This document shows, piece after piece, positions 1-10,600 of a stretch of DNA of 64,000 nt. Location: contig JAKGHH010000002.1 in the NCBI GenBank assembly GCA_022828595.1, positions 82,862,076-82,926,075 of the forward strand, in the 5' to 3' direction. Within the stretch, counting starts at the first letter, position 1. The number at the start of each line of letters is the position of its first letter. Origin of the DNA: Nelumbo lutea. Its lineage: Eukaryota > Streptophyta > Magnoliopsida > Proteales > Nelumbonaceae. The notes beneath the pieces were generated by a model that was not told the origin of the DNA, did no database searches, and worked only from the letters and a program-made list of their open reading frames with translations. Position numbers and translations under genes: made by a program.

Positions 1-887
1 CCCTGATCTTTCTAGTATTATATAAAGAGAAAGGTTCTAAAAGAAAGACACACGGAGGGAGGCGGCGGAAAAGGAGGAGACAAACAAGGAGCTGGATGGT
101 GGCAAGGAGAAGAGAGGCTCACCGATCTCAACCTCAAGGGCGACATCATGAGTTCTTTCTTGTACCTTATTTGTTTAATTTCCTTTATCATGAACTAATT
201 ATTTGTAGCTAGGGCAATGGAAAGCCTAACCACAACCATGGACTGATTTTTATTTAATTTAACCAAGTTGTTTTTAGTTTCATATTGTCTATGAGTTATT
301 ATGCACAATGCAATTAGGAGCTTGGCCGCCTCTTAGTTGATTTGGTTTATGTGAATGAATCGGAAGGGGAATTCATATAATAGACTAAATAATTCATAGT
401 GTGAATCAAATGGTATATAGGAATATATATGCATGATTCATCTGATGATATAGGTTTTTCATAGAACTTAGTGCACTTTTTATCTCGAGAACTCTAATAG
501 AAGAATCGAAGGGTTACTTGATAGAAGTAGGTTTGATATATCCTGGAAGGGAATATTAAACGAGTTAGGAAAAACCTTATCTTATTAAAATAATAAATTG
601 TCTTGGTTAAATGAATAAATTGATGTTCATTGGAATGGTTAGGTGGACCAATAGTCCTGGCGCTTTCAATTAGATCGTTGCAAGTTCAATCATTGATTGC
701 CTTTGTTTTTATTTCTTTTATCTTTAATTTTTAGTAGTTTAAATTGCTAGATCCAATATTTGGTTGTCCAAATAATTAAGGGAAACTATAGTTTTAGTAC
801 TTATTTCGTTAAATCCTTATGGGAACGATATCTTTATACTACTTGATAACTAGTGCACTTGCTAGGGTTTTATAATTATAATTATCA
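1..887 (+). mobile_element. Partial Gypsy-type LTR (3' part), cut by window start
   Basis: This stretch matches, in reverse complement, the complete solo LTR at 51310-52757, from its promoter region to its end. Shared blocks include the leader around 100-180, the CCCTAGAT-like block near 210, and the end block with GGGAACGATA at 821-830 and CTAGTGCACTTGCTAG at 850-865. The LTR ends in CA at 887. A TATATAAAG box lies at 19-27. The 5' end is outside the window, so full length and the target duplication cannot be checked. DNA just beyond it belongs to a different repeat, so it is a solo LTR or the 3' LTR of an upstream element. Confidence 0.8.
19..27 (+). promoter_or_regulatory. TATA box of partial LTR
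   Basis: TATATAAAG stands at the position equivalent to TATATAAAG in the related minus-strand LTR near 52170 (read on the minus strand), about 860 bases before the LTR end. It is the likely core promoter of this LTR. Confidence 0.55.
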
Positions 888-1038
888 CAAGTCCATCGCA
901 AACGTGCGATGGACCATGTGTTTATCACAAGCGTACGATGCATTATAAGTCCATTGCAAGTGACCGATGAACTACAAACTAATCGCAAGCGCCCACATGG
1001 TATCAATATGATGTCTCCCATTCTCTAAAGGGCTGAGT
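888..1038 (+). repeat. Short run of ~25-bp degenerate GCGATG repeats
   Basis: Several diverged copies of a unit with the core CACAAGCGTACGATG follow the LTR end. The same kind of unit fills 12800-13410. The segment looks like non-coding DNA of the old Tat/Ogre-like background element. CAAGT at 888-892 would be the 3' target duplication of the preceding LTR if it is a solo copy. Confidence 0.5.
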
Positions 1039-1311
1039 GAGCACTATGTACCTAAAAAATACAAACAAATCATGGCTTCTAACTTCAACAAATTAGTAAA
1101 GCCTAGAAAATTCAAACAGGGCGACAAGGTTCTTAAAACAGCACTCCACGTCAGACAAGGTAAATCAACTGGAAAATTTGTACCTAACTAGGTTGGACCT
1201 TACATAATCCAAGAAGCTCACCCAACCGGATACTATGTACTCAAGACTGTAGACAAAAGTGAATAAGATGAGATTGTAAATGGTCACTGGTTGAAATAGT
1301 ATCATGATTAA
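1039..1311 (+). pseudogene. pol: Gypsy integrase C-terminal remnant (pol 3' end)
   Basis: One frame encodes the end of a Ty3/Gypsy polyprotein. It reads EHYVPKKYKQIMASNFNKLV, then FKQGDKVLK, a GPYIIQEAHPTGYYVLK block and a final NGHWLK. In Tat/Ogre-type elements the integrase C-terminus has this order (basic KPR..F..GD.VLK, then GPY.I.E, then NG..LKKY). Internal stops fall at about 1189, 1264 and 1297, so it is dead. No chromodomain follows. Everything upstream in pol is absent because an LTR occupies 1-887. It marks the 3' end of the oldest element in the left half and explains why tandem repeats follow, as these are common in the 3' UTR of this lineage. Confidence 0.75.
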
Positions 1312-1604
1312 TGTTGTAAATTGTAACTCTAAAGGAAAAGCATGTTACATGTCTCATGTACTTGTACTCAAAACAAAGCATTTTATGAATTTTGACTGTG
1401 CAATTTTGAAAGAAAAGTTTGTCATATGTCCTTGTATATGAAAGATATGTTGTACTCAAAACAGAGCATGTCATGAATTCTTTGTGTACATTCTTATTGT
1501 TGAATAAAGAATGCTACCTTTTGAACACATTATTGCCTTCAAATTGTGTGATAACTCTTTCTTAACTATGTCTATATATATATATATAGATACACACACA
1601 CATT
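1312..1604 (+). other. 3' UTR-like spacer after integrase remnant
   Basis: No gene seen. A ~100-base block with CATGT..CTTGTACTCAAAACA.AGCAT occurs twice (about 1337-1383 and 1420-1470), so this is part of the repeat-rich 3' UTR. A short TA/CA simple repeat lies at 1573-1604. Confidence 0.4.
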
Positions 1605-2310
1605 ACACATATGTTGGTCCGCCCAGGATGCCACATGCTCCATGCGAAGACCTGGCAGCCCCAGGGGAGGTTTGGAAACCCCAAGTCGGATTACACATAC
1701 CCTGGTCCACCTAGGATGCCACATGCTCCATGCGAAGACCCATCAACCCCGAGGGAGGTTTGGCAACCCCAAACTGGATTATACATACCCTGGTCCATCC
1801 AGGATGCCGCATGCTCCATGCAAAGACCTGGCAACCCCGGGGGAAGTTTTGGCAATCCCAAACAGGATTACACATACCCTGGTCCGCCTAGAATGCCACA
1901 TGCTCCATGTGAAGACCCACAACTCCGAGGGAGGTTTGGAAAGCCCATACCAGATTACACATACCCTGGTCTGCCCAGGATGTTGCAAGCTCCATGCAAA
2001 GACCCAACAACCCCGGGGGAGGTTTGGCAACCCCAAACCGGATTACACATACCCTGGTTTGGCCAGGATGCCGCATGCTCCATGCAATGGCCCTAGCAAC
2101 CCCATGTGCGCTCTTACATACCCTAGCAGCCCCAGGAAGGCCTTGGTAACCCCTAGAGTGATGGCAAAGCTATGCAGGTAACATTCCAAATTGTGATGAG
2201 TTACCTTGGCAACCCCAGGAAGGTAGTGGCAACCCAAGTGTGCTCTTACATACAAAGCGGGTAACATTCCAAATTGCAATGATTTAGCCTGGCAACCCCA
2301 GGGAGAGCAT
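1605..2310 (+). repeat. 88-bp tandem repeat array
   Basis: Units starting ACACATACCCTGGTCC begin at 1605, 1693, 1781, 1870, 1957 and 2045, giving spacings of 88, 88, 89, 87 and 88 bases. Each unit contains AGGATGCC.CATGCTCCATG and a G-rich GGGGGAGGTTTGGCAACCCC core. More diverged CTTACATACC..GGCAACCCCAGG units continue to about 2310. Because 88 is not a multiple of three, successive units are read in different frames. The long open frames across the array are a by-product of unit composition, not genes. Confidence 0.92.
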
Positions 2311-2484
2311 GTCAAATACAAGGGACGATGACAGAACCCAATAATTTCTCTTCGAATATGTATAATCACCATGGCACACCTAGGAAGATGTCAATCGCAT
2401 TGGACACGATAAAGCATCTTGGCATTTGGACTTTTTTATGTGCAACAGACTATCCTAGCAATACTAGGAGTGACTCAATTTAAT
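2311..2484 (+). other. Background-element DNA up to Copia-1 insertion
   Basis: No gene seen. The stretch holds diverged tandem-repeat-like sequence and ends in TTAAT (2480-2484), the left target duplication of Copia-1. The matching bases on the far side are CTAAT (12768-12772), one transition apart. Confidence 0.5.
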
Positions 2485-3830
2485 TGTTAGATAGTGTATG
2501 CCCTTAGCTCCAATCAGCTTAATGTACATTATGACATTTATTGTAACTAAATAAAAGTACATATTTGATTCATGTTATATTGGTGTGCTTCTGTGTAATA
2601 CCCTTAAATTGGACAATTATGAGACTCGTGTTAGTTTAGAATCTTCACAGCCGTTGGATAAATTTGGGGAGATTTATTCTACCAAGGCTGACACTAATGT
2701 GTTGCTAAGTGGGTTGGGGTGGCTTGTCTCAGCTGCCAGGGTGAGACTCGAAGCACATGCAATGTGGGTTTGCTTGAAACTCTAAAACCAGACCATTTTC
2801 CAGTTATGCCCTGGACCTTGGAGATAGATGGGCACAACAGGAAAGTTACACCTGACCCCCTAGACTCGATTATGGTACTGCACTAGGTGTCGGATTGGGC
2901 TAACTTTGATATGCCAATCAGTAAGATCCTTAGAGGGAGTCAAAACCTGTGTATGTTGGGGCAGTTTGAGAATTCATCTTAGTGGGTGATCATAGTGGCA
3001 TAATCGACCCTTTTGTTGGATAAAGTGAATGATCGGGGAATGAACTCTCTCTAATGGAAACTAAACTTCCGATAGTGGATTTCAAATTGTTGAGATTTTC
3101 TTTGCAAAATATATTTATATAGAGATATACATATATATTATGGTTTCAAAAAATACATGCAAAATGTTTAATTCCCGGGATCCATGTGAGTAGAGAGTGC
3201 AACAATGTACCTTGCAGTTGAGGGAGAGGTTCTCTCTTGTTGGCAGAATATGAACATTATGGGTTGAGAGGTCAAGTGTAAACCATTTAGGGATGATAAA
3301 CTTGATAGGCTAATCTCACATAAGTCCATAGTCCTTGGGCCTTCATAAGGTGGTTGGACCTAGGGACCATTTAGTGTAAATGTTGGGCCTGCTAAGAGTC
3401 CATATTGGTGGACTCAGGGGTTCACTATCTAGGGTCCCATGCCATATCAAGAAAACCAAACTAGCCAGCATTTAAAGGGAAAGTGAGCTATGTAACTAAA
3501 TGGGCCTAAATCCCATTTCAAGCTGGGCTTAAGTGATTTAAGTAAATGGGCGAGTTCTGGTTTATAATCTGATTAGGATTAGCTAAAAGATAAAATAAGT
3601 CTTATCCATTTAAGAGTCTACATCCAAATAAAGATTTGGATCAAGGAACTCTTTCATAATTGGATTAGGAATCTGATCCAAAAAGGTTATAAATAGGAGG
3701 GCAAATTCTTCTTAAAGAATAAATTCTTTTTGCAATCTTTTTCTCCCTCTGCTCTTGCCGCCCTACCCAATTCAATCTCCACCTCCCTGCAAGGTTTGGC
3801 CATCCATACGATGGATCTCCCTTTCCTTCA
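2485..3830 (+). repeat. Copia-1 5' LTR (internally deleted)
   Basis: Starts TGTTAGATAGTGTATGCCC and ends CTTTCCTTCA. It is 1346 bases against 1850-1939 for complete family members. Compared with the 3' LTR it lacks about 80 bases at about 3431 and about 360 bases between GCCGCCCTACC and the CCTCCCTGCAAGG block near 3785. The larger gap falls between short ACCTCC repeats, which suggests illegitimate recombination. A TATAAATA box is at 3688-3695. PolyA-type signals are not clear. Confidence 0.9.
3688..3695 (+). promoter_or_regulatory. TATA box in Copia-1 5' LTR
   Basis: TATAAATA sits about 140 bases before the LTR end in this shortened copy. The same TATAAATAG context occurs in the 3' LTR near 12273 and in the minus-strand LTR of Copia-3 (60823-60831). 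Confidence 0.65.
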
Positions 3831-3831
3831 T

Positions 3832-3847
3832 TAGTATCAGAGCCATG
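3832..3847 (+). other. Primer binding site, tRNA-Met type, degraded
   Basis: TAGTATCAGAGCCATG follows the LTR by one base. The usual Copia primer site complementary to initiator tRNA-Met is TGGTATCAGAGC; here the second base is changed. Confidence 0.8.
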
Positions 3848-5600
3848 GTTTAATTCTTGAACCAAATCAGACCTGATTTGAACCTGCGCAAATGGGTAGA
3901 ATTGGTTCTATCTGATTTACGCAGATTGTTGTTTTTCTATGAATTGGTTCCCAGTTTTTTGGCATATGGCCTGAAAATTGTTATTTATCTGCAATAATTA
4001 TAGAATTGTTCTAGTTTTATTTCTCAATTTTTGAGTTGTTCGTATGGTGGAGAATGAAATCTTTATTGACGCCAAGAACTATGCACCATGCTGCATTATT
4101 CTATTCAATTTGGTCTGTAAATATATATATTTTTTTATTTTTAGATGAAATGTATAGGATCTATTCTGATGTAATTAATAGACAATTAGGTTTTTCTATT
4201 TTTTTCATTGGAAGAATTGTAGGAAGTGCGCAAAAGGAGAAGATTTTGCATAACTAAATTCAATCATCTGTGATTTGCAGATATGGAACCTGCGATCTGC
4301 AAACTAACTTTTTTTCTTGCAAGATTGCAGCCACACGAACAGCCCTCTAATTCTTGTTTTGCTGATTCTTGATTGTCTTTTATTATCTTTAATTAATTTT
4401 CAAATCATTTACTTGAATTGGATCTTGCAATAGACACCAAACCCTAGGCCGATTTGACCTAGATTGGACCAAACTGGTTGGACCAAATTTTTGGTTCAAT
4501 AGGGTATGTTCTCAGCCCTAAATTTTGATTATGGGTCAAGGGTTTGATGGCCCATTACAAGATCTAATTCGGCCCACCCCTATAAAACCCAGTTTTATCA
4601 AGTTGAAACTACATTAGCCCAAATCAGCATAAATGCTATATGGGCCGAATTGCTTTTTGCAGTTTAGCCCATATACCTAGATAATGTTATGGGCTGTAAA
4701 TGGGTTGATATTGTTTTAACTGAATTATTTAGGGTTTTTTAGTTTATGTGATTGATTGGATCAATTCTTATGCATGTGGATGTATGTGATGTGTGATGTG
4801 CTACGTACATGGGCCATAAGCACTTGGCCCATGTTCATTCGTTAGTGGCTCTTTGCACGCACCATGGCTGAATGCACATTGTTGCCATGGTGTCCTTAAG
4901 ATCATTGGATGATCTCCCTTCCTGATGGGCCCCACATCAGCTTCCTCCTCAAGAGGAACCGTGCGGAACCCTAGCCCATTTAGGGCCCATGTAAATCTGA
5001 CTTTGAGAAAGTCAGTGAGAGCCACTTTGGTTTGATCTAAATAAGAACTAGGGCGTAATTACATGTTCCCTCTAGTAAAATATAAGTGCATATGATAGGG
5101 AGATTCATATGATGAACTCTCTAATGGCCTTCCATCATTAGTATGAAGATGGGCTTATCAGTAATGAGGAGATGCACCATAAAATTGGGTTATCTATTTG
5201 CTGGTGAATTTGTTCAATTGTTTCATAAGATGATAGGGGTGTCAATAGACTGATGTGGGAGGGGCCTAACCTAAAATGGAAGAATCTCTCATGGTAACTT
5301 GGCATTCACGAATATGATAGGTTAGCACTTACTTGATAGAAAGGTTTAACATAAAATGACAATGAACCTTGTCTGACTGAGGCCAAAGGGAAAGCTCATA
5401 AGATGAGTGGACATGATCATTCACAGAAGGTGGTGGACTTATGCAGCTGAAACAGTTTTCTCCATGCACTGTATGTGATTTCCCACATCTCCAAAGACAT
5501 AATCACGTCATTGTCACTGAGATAGGAGGGAAATCTCAGAGATGAACAAATGAAAATGGAACATAGATTAAAAGTCATTTCTATGTAGATAACATGAATC
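3848..5600 (+). other. Copia-1 leader, no coding signal
   Basis: About 1.75 kb between primer site and gag. I see no conserved protein in any frame; short open frames here have no recognisable domains. A long untranslated leader is known in Angela/BARE-type elements. Confidence 0.5.
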
Positions 5601-6440
5601 AAATCAGGTTGCAGACTAATAATTTGCTTTGCCCTTTATCAGAAAAGGCAAACAAACAATTCACCAAATAGTTGGACAACAATAAGCTTAAGGGCCCAAA
5701 CTATGCTAGTTGGTTTCGTAACCTTATGCTAGTTTTAACGTCCAAGAAATTGGACAAGGTTGCTAAAAACCTTGCTTTGGATCGTCTAGGTGATAGGGCT
5801 TCTGAGGCCTGAAGGAAAGAGTATCAAGAATCGGAAGAGAAGAATTCTCTTACCCGGTGCTTTATCATAGCCTCCTTAGACAATCCAATACAGAGACAAT
5901 TCGATTAGATCAAAGTGCCCAAGGATATCTTGGATAGTCTGAGGACAATGTACGAAGAACATAATCGTTCTACTCGGCAAAAGGTCTTAAAGCTATTTAT
6001 GACCGCAAAAATACTGAGAACCAACATGTTCATGACCATTGTCTAAAGATGATGGGTTGTGTTAATGAACTGGAGGCTCTTGGTTCCAGGCTTGACCATG
6101 TCACCAAAGTTGATGTCATCCTTAATTCTTTACCTCCCTCCTTCAATCGGTTTATCATGAACTACACCATGAACAAGCTAAATGTTAGCCTTCAAAACTT
6201 AGTAATATATTGTAGAGGGTTGAAGAACTGATAAAGAAGGACAAGTTGATAGCCATGCATGTTGAAGGTGGCAATTCAGGAAAGAAAATGAGGAGAACAA
6301 AGAAGAAGCCTCAGAAAAATGTAAGCAAACCTAAAAAGTAGAAGAAGGACAAGACATCGGATGCCTATCACTTCTACAAATAGACCGGCCACTAGAAGAG
6401 GAATTGTCCTCAATGCCTAGAGGCCAAGAAACAAGGTAAT
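5601..6440 (+). pseudogene. gag: Copia-1 gag remnant
   Basis: Frames between 5603 and 6040 give GPNYASWFRNLMLVL, KLDKVAKNLALDR, then SLDNPIQRQFD and DILDSLRTMYEEH, the UBN2-type Copia gag fold. A frameshift near 6030 moves the reading to the frame starting at 6049, which gives MMGCVNELEALGSRLDHVTK and VILNSLPPSFNRFI. A degraded zinc knuckle lies at about 6362-6420 (TGH.KRNCPQC, first cysteines lost). Stops at several positions and at least one frameshift make it non-functional. Gag would form the virus-like particle in the cytoplasm. Confidence 0.75.
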
Positions 6441-6690
6441 TTTGAATCTTTTCTCATAGAAACCAATTTGTTGGTCACTTCTCATTCTTGGTGTACTGAC
6501 TTCGGGGCTTCTACTCATGCTTGTAACACATTGCAGGGCTACAAGACAAGCAGAATGCTGAGTGACAGAGAAGTGACTCTTTACTTGGGGACTTCTGCAA
6601 TAGTTGCATCTACAACTATAGGAACTATACATTTACATTTCAAAGAAGGAATTATAACTTTGTAAGATTGTCTTTATGTGCCAAATTTGA
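6441..6690 (+). pseudogene. pol: Copia-1 aspartic protease remnant
   Basis: The frame at 6468-6665 reads WCTDFGASTHACNTLQGYKT, where Copia proteases have W..DSGA.NH.CN.L. The serine of the DSG triad is phenylalanine here. GTSAIVASTTIGTIHLHF matches the usual G....V...G...L.L flap region. A stop at 6663-6665 interrupts it before DCLYVPNLRRNL. It would have processed Gag-Pol. Confidence 0.75.
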
Positions 6691-7560
6691 GAAGAAATTT
6701 GATTTTTGTTTCATAATTGTGTATGGATGGTTATTCTATTTTGTTCAGAAATGTGATAATATTAAATGGAATAACAAATTCCTTACTTATAAAGAACATG
6801 GGAATGGTCTTTATGTTTCTCATCTTTCTCTTGTAACCAACCTAACCAAAACTGCGTCGAAAATAATCCCTGAGAAAAGAACACGTGAAACAGTTAATCT
6901 CACGTACCTGTGGCATAACCGACTTGGCTACATAAACATAGATCATATCACAATGTTAGTAAAGGATGGTCCTTTGGTTTTTCTAACTGTAGAAGATCTT
7001 CCAACCTGTCAACCTTGCCTTCAGGGTAAGATGAAAAAATGACCATTTACGAGAAAGCCTGAAAGATCTACAGGCACGCTTGACCTAATACATACTGATG
7101 TATGTGGTCCCCTGAATGTTAAGACATGTAACCAATATGTTTATGAGACATAAGTCTGAATCCTTTGAAATGTTTAAGGAGTTCAGGCAAGAGGTCGAGA
7201 AACAGTTGGAGAGATAGATTAAAGCCCTTTGATCAGATCAAGGAGGTGAATATCTCTCCGACGAATTCAGAGTCAACTTAAAGGACAATGGGATTGTTTC
7301 ACAGTTAGCTCCTCCTACTACACCATAATTAATTAAATGGCATGTCAGAGAGGAGAAACCAGACTTTATTGGATATGGTCCAATCACTTCTTGTACACTC
7401 GGAACTACCTACATCCTTTTGGGGGTACGCATTAGAGACTACGATATACGTGCTGAACTGGGTTCCAACCAAATCCATTCCTAAGACTCCATATGAGCTA
7501 TGGACCGATAAGAAACCAAGTGTGAAACACTTGAAGATTTGAGGTTATCCAACACATGTT
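6691..7560 (+). pseudogene. pol: Copia-1 integrase remnant with internal deletion
   Basis: LWHNRLGYINIDHITMLVKD and CQPCLQGKMKK (about 6907-7041) form the GAG-pre-integrase H..H..C..C zinc region. LDLIHTDVCGPLNVKT (7080-7127) carries the first catalytic Asp. The sequence then jumps to MRHKSESFEMFKEFRQEVE at 7141, losing about 20 codons of the core. [12 protein letters not shown] gives the second Asp, and [16 protein letters not shown] (7345 onward) includes the Glu region. Several stops and frame changes are present. This is the DDE catalytic enzyme that joined cDNA to the genome. Confidence 0.85.
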
Positions 7561-7925
7561 AAAAGAACAAGTGCTGACAAATTGGAATCCAACACCAGCC
7601 ATTGCCTATTTGTAGACCCCAAAGGCTCTGTAGGATATTTATTCTATGACCCAAAAAAGCAAAAGGTGCTCTGCAATCAAAATGTTCATTTCTTGGAAGA
7701 AGATTACATCTTGAACAATCATCATCAGGAAGTTTTTCTTGACGAGGAGAGATCAAGGGTAGTGGGAGATGTCCCACGAGCTCCATATAACAACCAACCT
7801 AGAAGGTCTACCTGGGTATCTAGGCCTCCAATTCGTTACGACTATGATCTAGAAAGTTACTTGATGGAAGCCATGAATAGTGAAGAAGATCCCATGACTT
7901 ATATGGAAGATATGTTGGACAGAGA
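7561..7925 (+). pseudogene. pol: Copia-1 integrase C-terminus to RT linker
   Basis: The open frame from 7582 reads NTSHCLFVDPKGSVGYLFYD, NQNVHFLEEDYIL, then RSTWVSRPPIRYDYD and NSEEDPMTYMEDMLD. This is the variable linker between integrase and RT of Copia polyproteins. It is cut at 7925 by a solo LTR. The sequence resumes at 9870 with SLKWIDAM, which is the expected next part by comparison with the minus-strand copies at 34500 and 63640. The 5 bases AGAGA are found on both sides. Confidence 0.85.
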
Positions 7926-9864
7926 TGTTAGACAGTTGTATGCCCTTAGTTCCAATCATAATGATGTACATTATGAATTTATTGTAAGTGAATAAAGTAC
8001 ATATTTGATTCATGTTCCTGTGGTGTGTTTCTATGTAATACCCTAAACTGGACACTTATGAGACTCGTGTTAGTTTAGAATGTTCATAGCTGTTGGATAA
8101 GTCTGGGGAGATTTTTCCTACCAAGGCTGACACTGGTGTGCTGCCAAATGTTGGGGTGGCCTGTCTCAGCCACCAAGGTGAGACTAAAGGCACATGCAGT
8201 ATAGGATTAATTGAATCTTTGAACCGGACCAGATTTCCAATATTGCCCTGGGCCTTGGAGATTGATGGGCAAAACTAGAGAGTTACACCTGACCCCTAGA
8301 CTCGATTATGATACTGCACTAGGTGTCGGATTGGGCTATTTTTGATATGCCAATCAGTGAGATCCTTAGCGGGGGTCAAAACCTGGGTATGTTGGGACAG
8401 TCTATGAAATCATCTGAGTGGGTGATCATAGTGACATGATCAGCCCCTTTGTCGGACAAAGGTAATGATCAGGGATGCACTCTCTCTGATGGAAACCAAG
8501 ATTTCCGGCAGCCGATTTCAATCGTTGAAATTTTGTTTTGCAAAATATATATTGATATACATATATATATTATGGTTTCCAAATGTTTGTAAAAAGGTTT
8601 TAATTCCCAGGATCCATGTGAGTAGAGAGTGCAACACTGTTCCTTGTAGCCAAGGGAGAGGTCCTCTCTTGTCGGGCAGTGTTTGATCATTATGGACTAA
8701 GAGGTTAAGTGTAAGGCCATTGAGGGTAATACCTGATGGGATAATCTTGCATCTGCCCACAGTCCTTGGGTGTTACAAGGTGGCTTGGCCGATGAACCAC
8801 TTAGGGTAAGTGTTGGGCCCATAGAGCCCATGTGATGGGTTTCAGGGTGTGCATTATCCATAACAGTGTATTCGGCCAGGCCTTGTAACAAAGGCTGGGC
8901 TGAACCCATGTGGCTGATGTATAGATCAATGTTTGGGTCTCATGCCATACAAGGAAGCCCAACTGGGCAGCAGTTTGGAAGGCTAAGTGAGCACATAACC
9001 TTATTGAGCCTAAAGCCCATTTCGAACTGGGCTGATTTGATCAATTAAATGAAGGGTGAATTCTGAGATTAGATTAGCAGATAGGATTGGGTCTTAGCCC
9101 TATCCACTCAGAGAGTCCAGATCTTAATGTGATTCAGATCTAGAAACCTCCTAATAGGATTAGGAGGGGCTGATCTAATCTGCAAATAAGATAAGGGTTT
9201 TTACTCTTATCACTTAAAGGGAATTCTGATCCAAATATGATTTGGATCAGCAACTCCTAATGGGATTAGGAGCTGATCCCTTTAAGCTTATAAAAGGAGG
9301 AGGGGGCGGCAGCCTTTAGAAGACATTCATATTCACATCCTCTTCAAAGCTGAAATAACAGAAGAGAGAATTCAGCATCACTACGCTAAATCTCTCTTGC
9401 CACCTCCTTCCTGCCTTCGCCATATCTGCCAGTTCGATCTCCTCTTGTCAGTAGGAGTAATCAAGATTGGATCTTGATATTAGTCCTTTGTGAAAGGGCT
9501 GATTGGAAGAAGTGCTCACGTGCCATCCAGCTGATACTTGCGGGGGATTTGGTTCTTTTGAAGAACGCTACTGATTCTGCTCCATCCTGCACTGTGCCAT
9601 CTTTAGTAGGAGCAGTTTTTTGTTCCTTCCTTGGGCGTGAACACCCCCATTGGGAGATACTATTTCTCCGTATCAGGTATATCCGTATCCTACTATTTTT
9701 GTTCAGATCTGGTTCGGTTCTTGGTTCAAGATTTATCATTGAAAAATATAATTTTTCTAAAATAGGGAATGCGATTCCTAGTAAGATGGAGAAAAGTTAT
9801 TGAAATTCACCCATTCTATTCCACAAGATTCGGGCGTCCATACGATGAATATCTCATCCCTTCA
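7926..9864 (+). mobile_element. Solo LTR of the Copia-1 family nested in Copia-1 pol
   Basis: It starts TGTTAGACAGTTGTATGCCC and ends CATCCCTTCA, 1939 bases, the same length as the Copia-2 LTR at 31123-33061. Perfect target duplications AGAGA stand at 7921-7925 and 9865-9869. There is no primer site, internal region or polypurine tract, so it is a true solo LTR left by LTR-LTR recombination after a complete element had inserted. It has TATAAAA at 9289-9295 followed by GGAGGAGGGGGCGGC, which marks an LTR subgroup different from the outer element. Confidence 0.95.
9289..9295 (+). promoter_or_regulatory. TATA box of nested solo LTR
   Basis: TATAAAA with GC-rich downstream sequence. The same TATAAAAGGAGG context is at 31677-31685 (minus) in the Copia-2 LTR. 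If active, it would drive transcription into the RT remnant downstream. Confidence 0.6.
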
Positions 9865-10600
9865 AGAGATTCCTTGAAGTGGATAGATGCCATGAGTGCT
9901 GAGATGGACTCAATGGAGACCAACGGAGTTTGGACTCTAGTAAATCCATCCCCTAGGGTGAAAGCAATTGGTTGCAAATGGATCTATAAGAGGAAGAAGG
10001 GCCCCAATGGTAAGGTTGAGACCTACAAGGCTCATCTTGTGGCGAAAGGGTACACTCAGAAAGAGTGAATCAATTATAACTAAATGTTTTCACCCGTGGC
10101 CATGCTTAAATCCATTAGGATCCTGCTAACTGTAGCAACACACCATGACTATGAGATTTGGCAAATTGATGTCAAAACTGCGTTCCTGAATGGAAATCTT
10201 ACTGAAAATATCTACATGCAGCAACCACAAGAGTTCATTGTTGTAGGTTAGGAACACATGGTGTGTAAACTTAATCGATACATATATGGACTTAAGCAAG
10301 CTTCTAGGAGCTGGAACATCCGGTTTAACTCTACCATCAAACAGTTTGACTTTAAGCAGAATCCGGATGTGCCCTGTGTTTACAGGAAGACAAAGGGAGA
10401 TAATGTTACATTCTTTGTTATATATGTAGATGAAATTCTACTCATTGGTAATGATGTAAGAATGTTCTATGACGAAAGTATGGTTTTCACAACATTTCTC
10501 CATGAAAGATCTTGGAGAAGCCTCTTACATCTTGGGACTTCGACTCTACAGAGATAAATCGAAGAGGATAATAGGATTATCCTAATCTTCTTACATTAAC
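9865..10600 (+). pseudogene. pol: Copia-1 reverse transcriptase remnant
   Basis: Frames 9769-10068 and 10258-10557 give SLKWIDAMSAEMDSMETNGV, KAIGCKWIYKRK and MVCKLNRYIYGLKQASRSWN, standard Copia RT motifs. The catalytic box, normally YVDD, is YVDE at 10423-10434, so the second active-site Asp is lost. Stops at about 10066 and 10249 and a frameshift near 10465 break the frame further. The first residues of this domain abut the right target duplication of the solo LTR. Confidence 0.88.

Noticed and set aside
1611..2181. Open frames of 161 and 179 codons over the tandem array
   Set aside because: They run through 88-base repeats, whose length is not a multiple of three; each unit is read in a different frame and no domain is seen.
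1605..2310. CRISPR array
   Set aside because: The repeats are contiguous 88-base units without unique spacers, in plant DNA.
4036..4257. 73-codon ORF in the Copia-1 leader
   Set aside because: No domain and no counterpart known in Copia leaders; base composition alone explains it.
9461..9803. Overlapping ORFs on both strands near the solo LTR end
   Set aside because: Inside a solo LTR; equivalent positions in the other family LTRs are not open and no domain is present.
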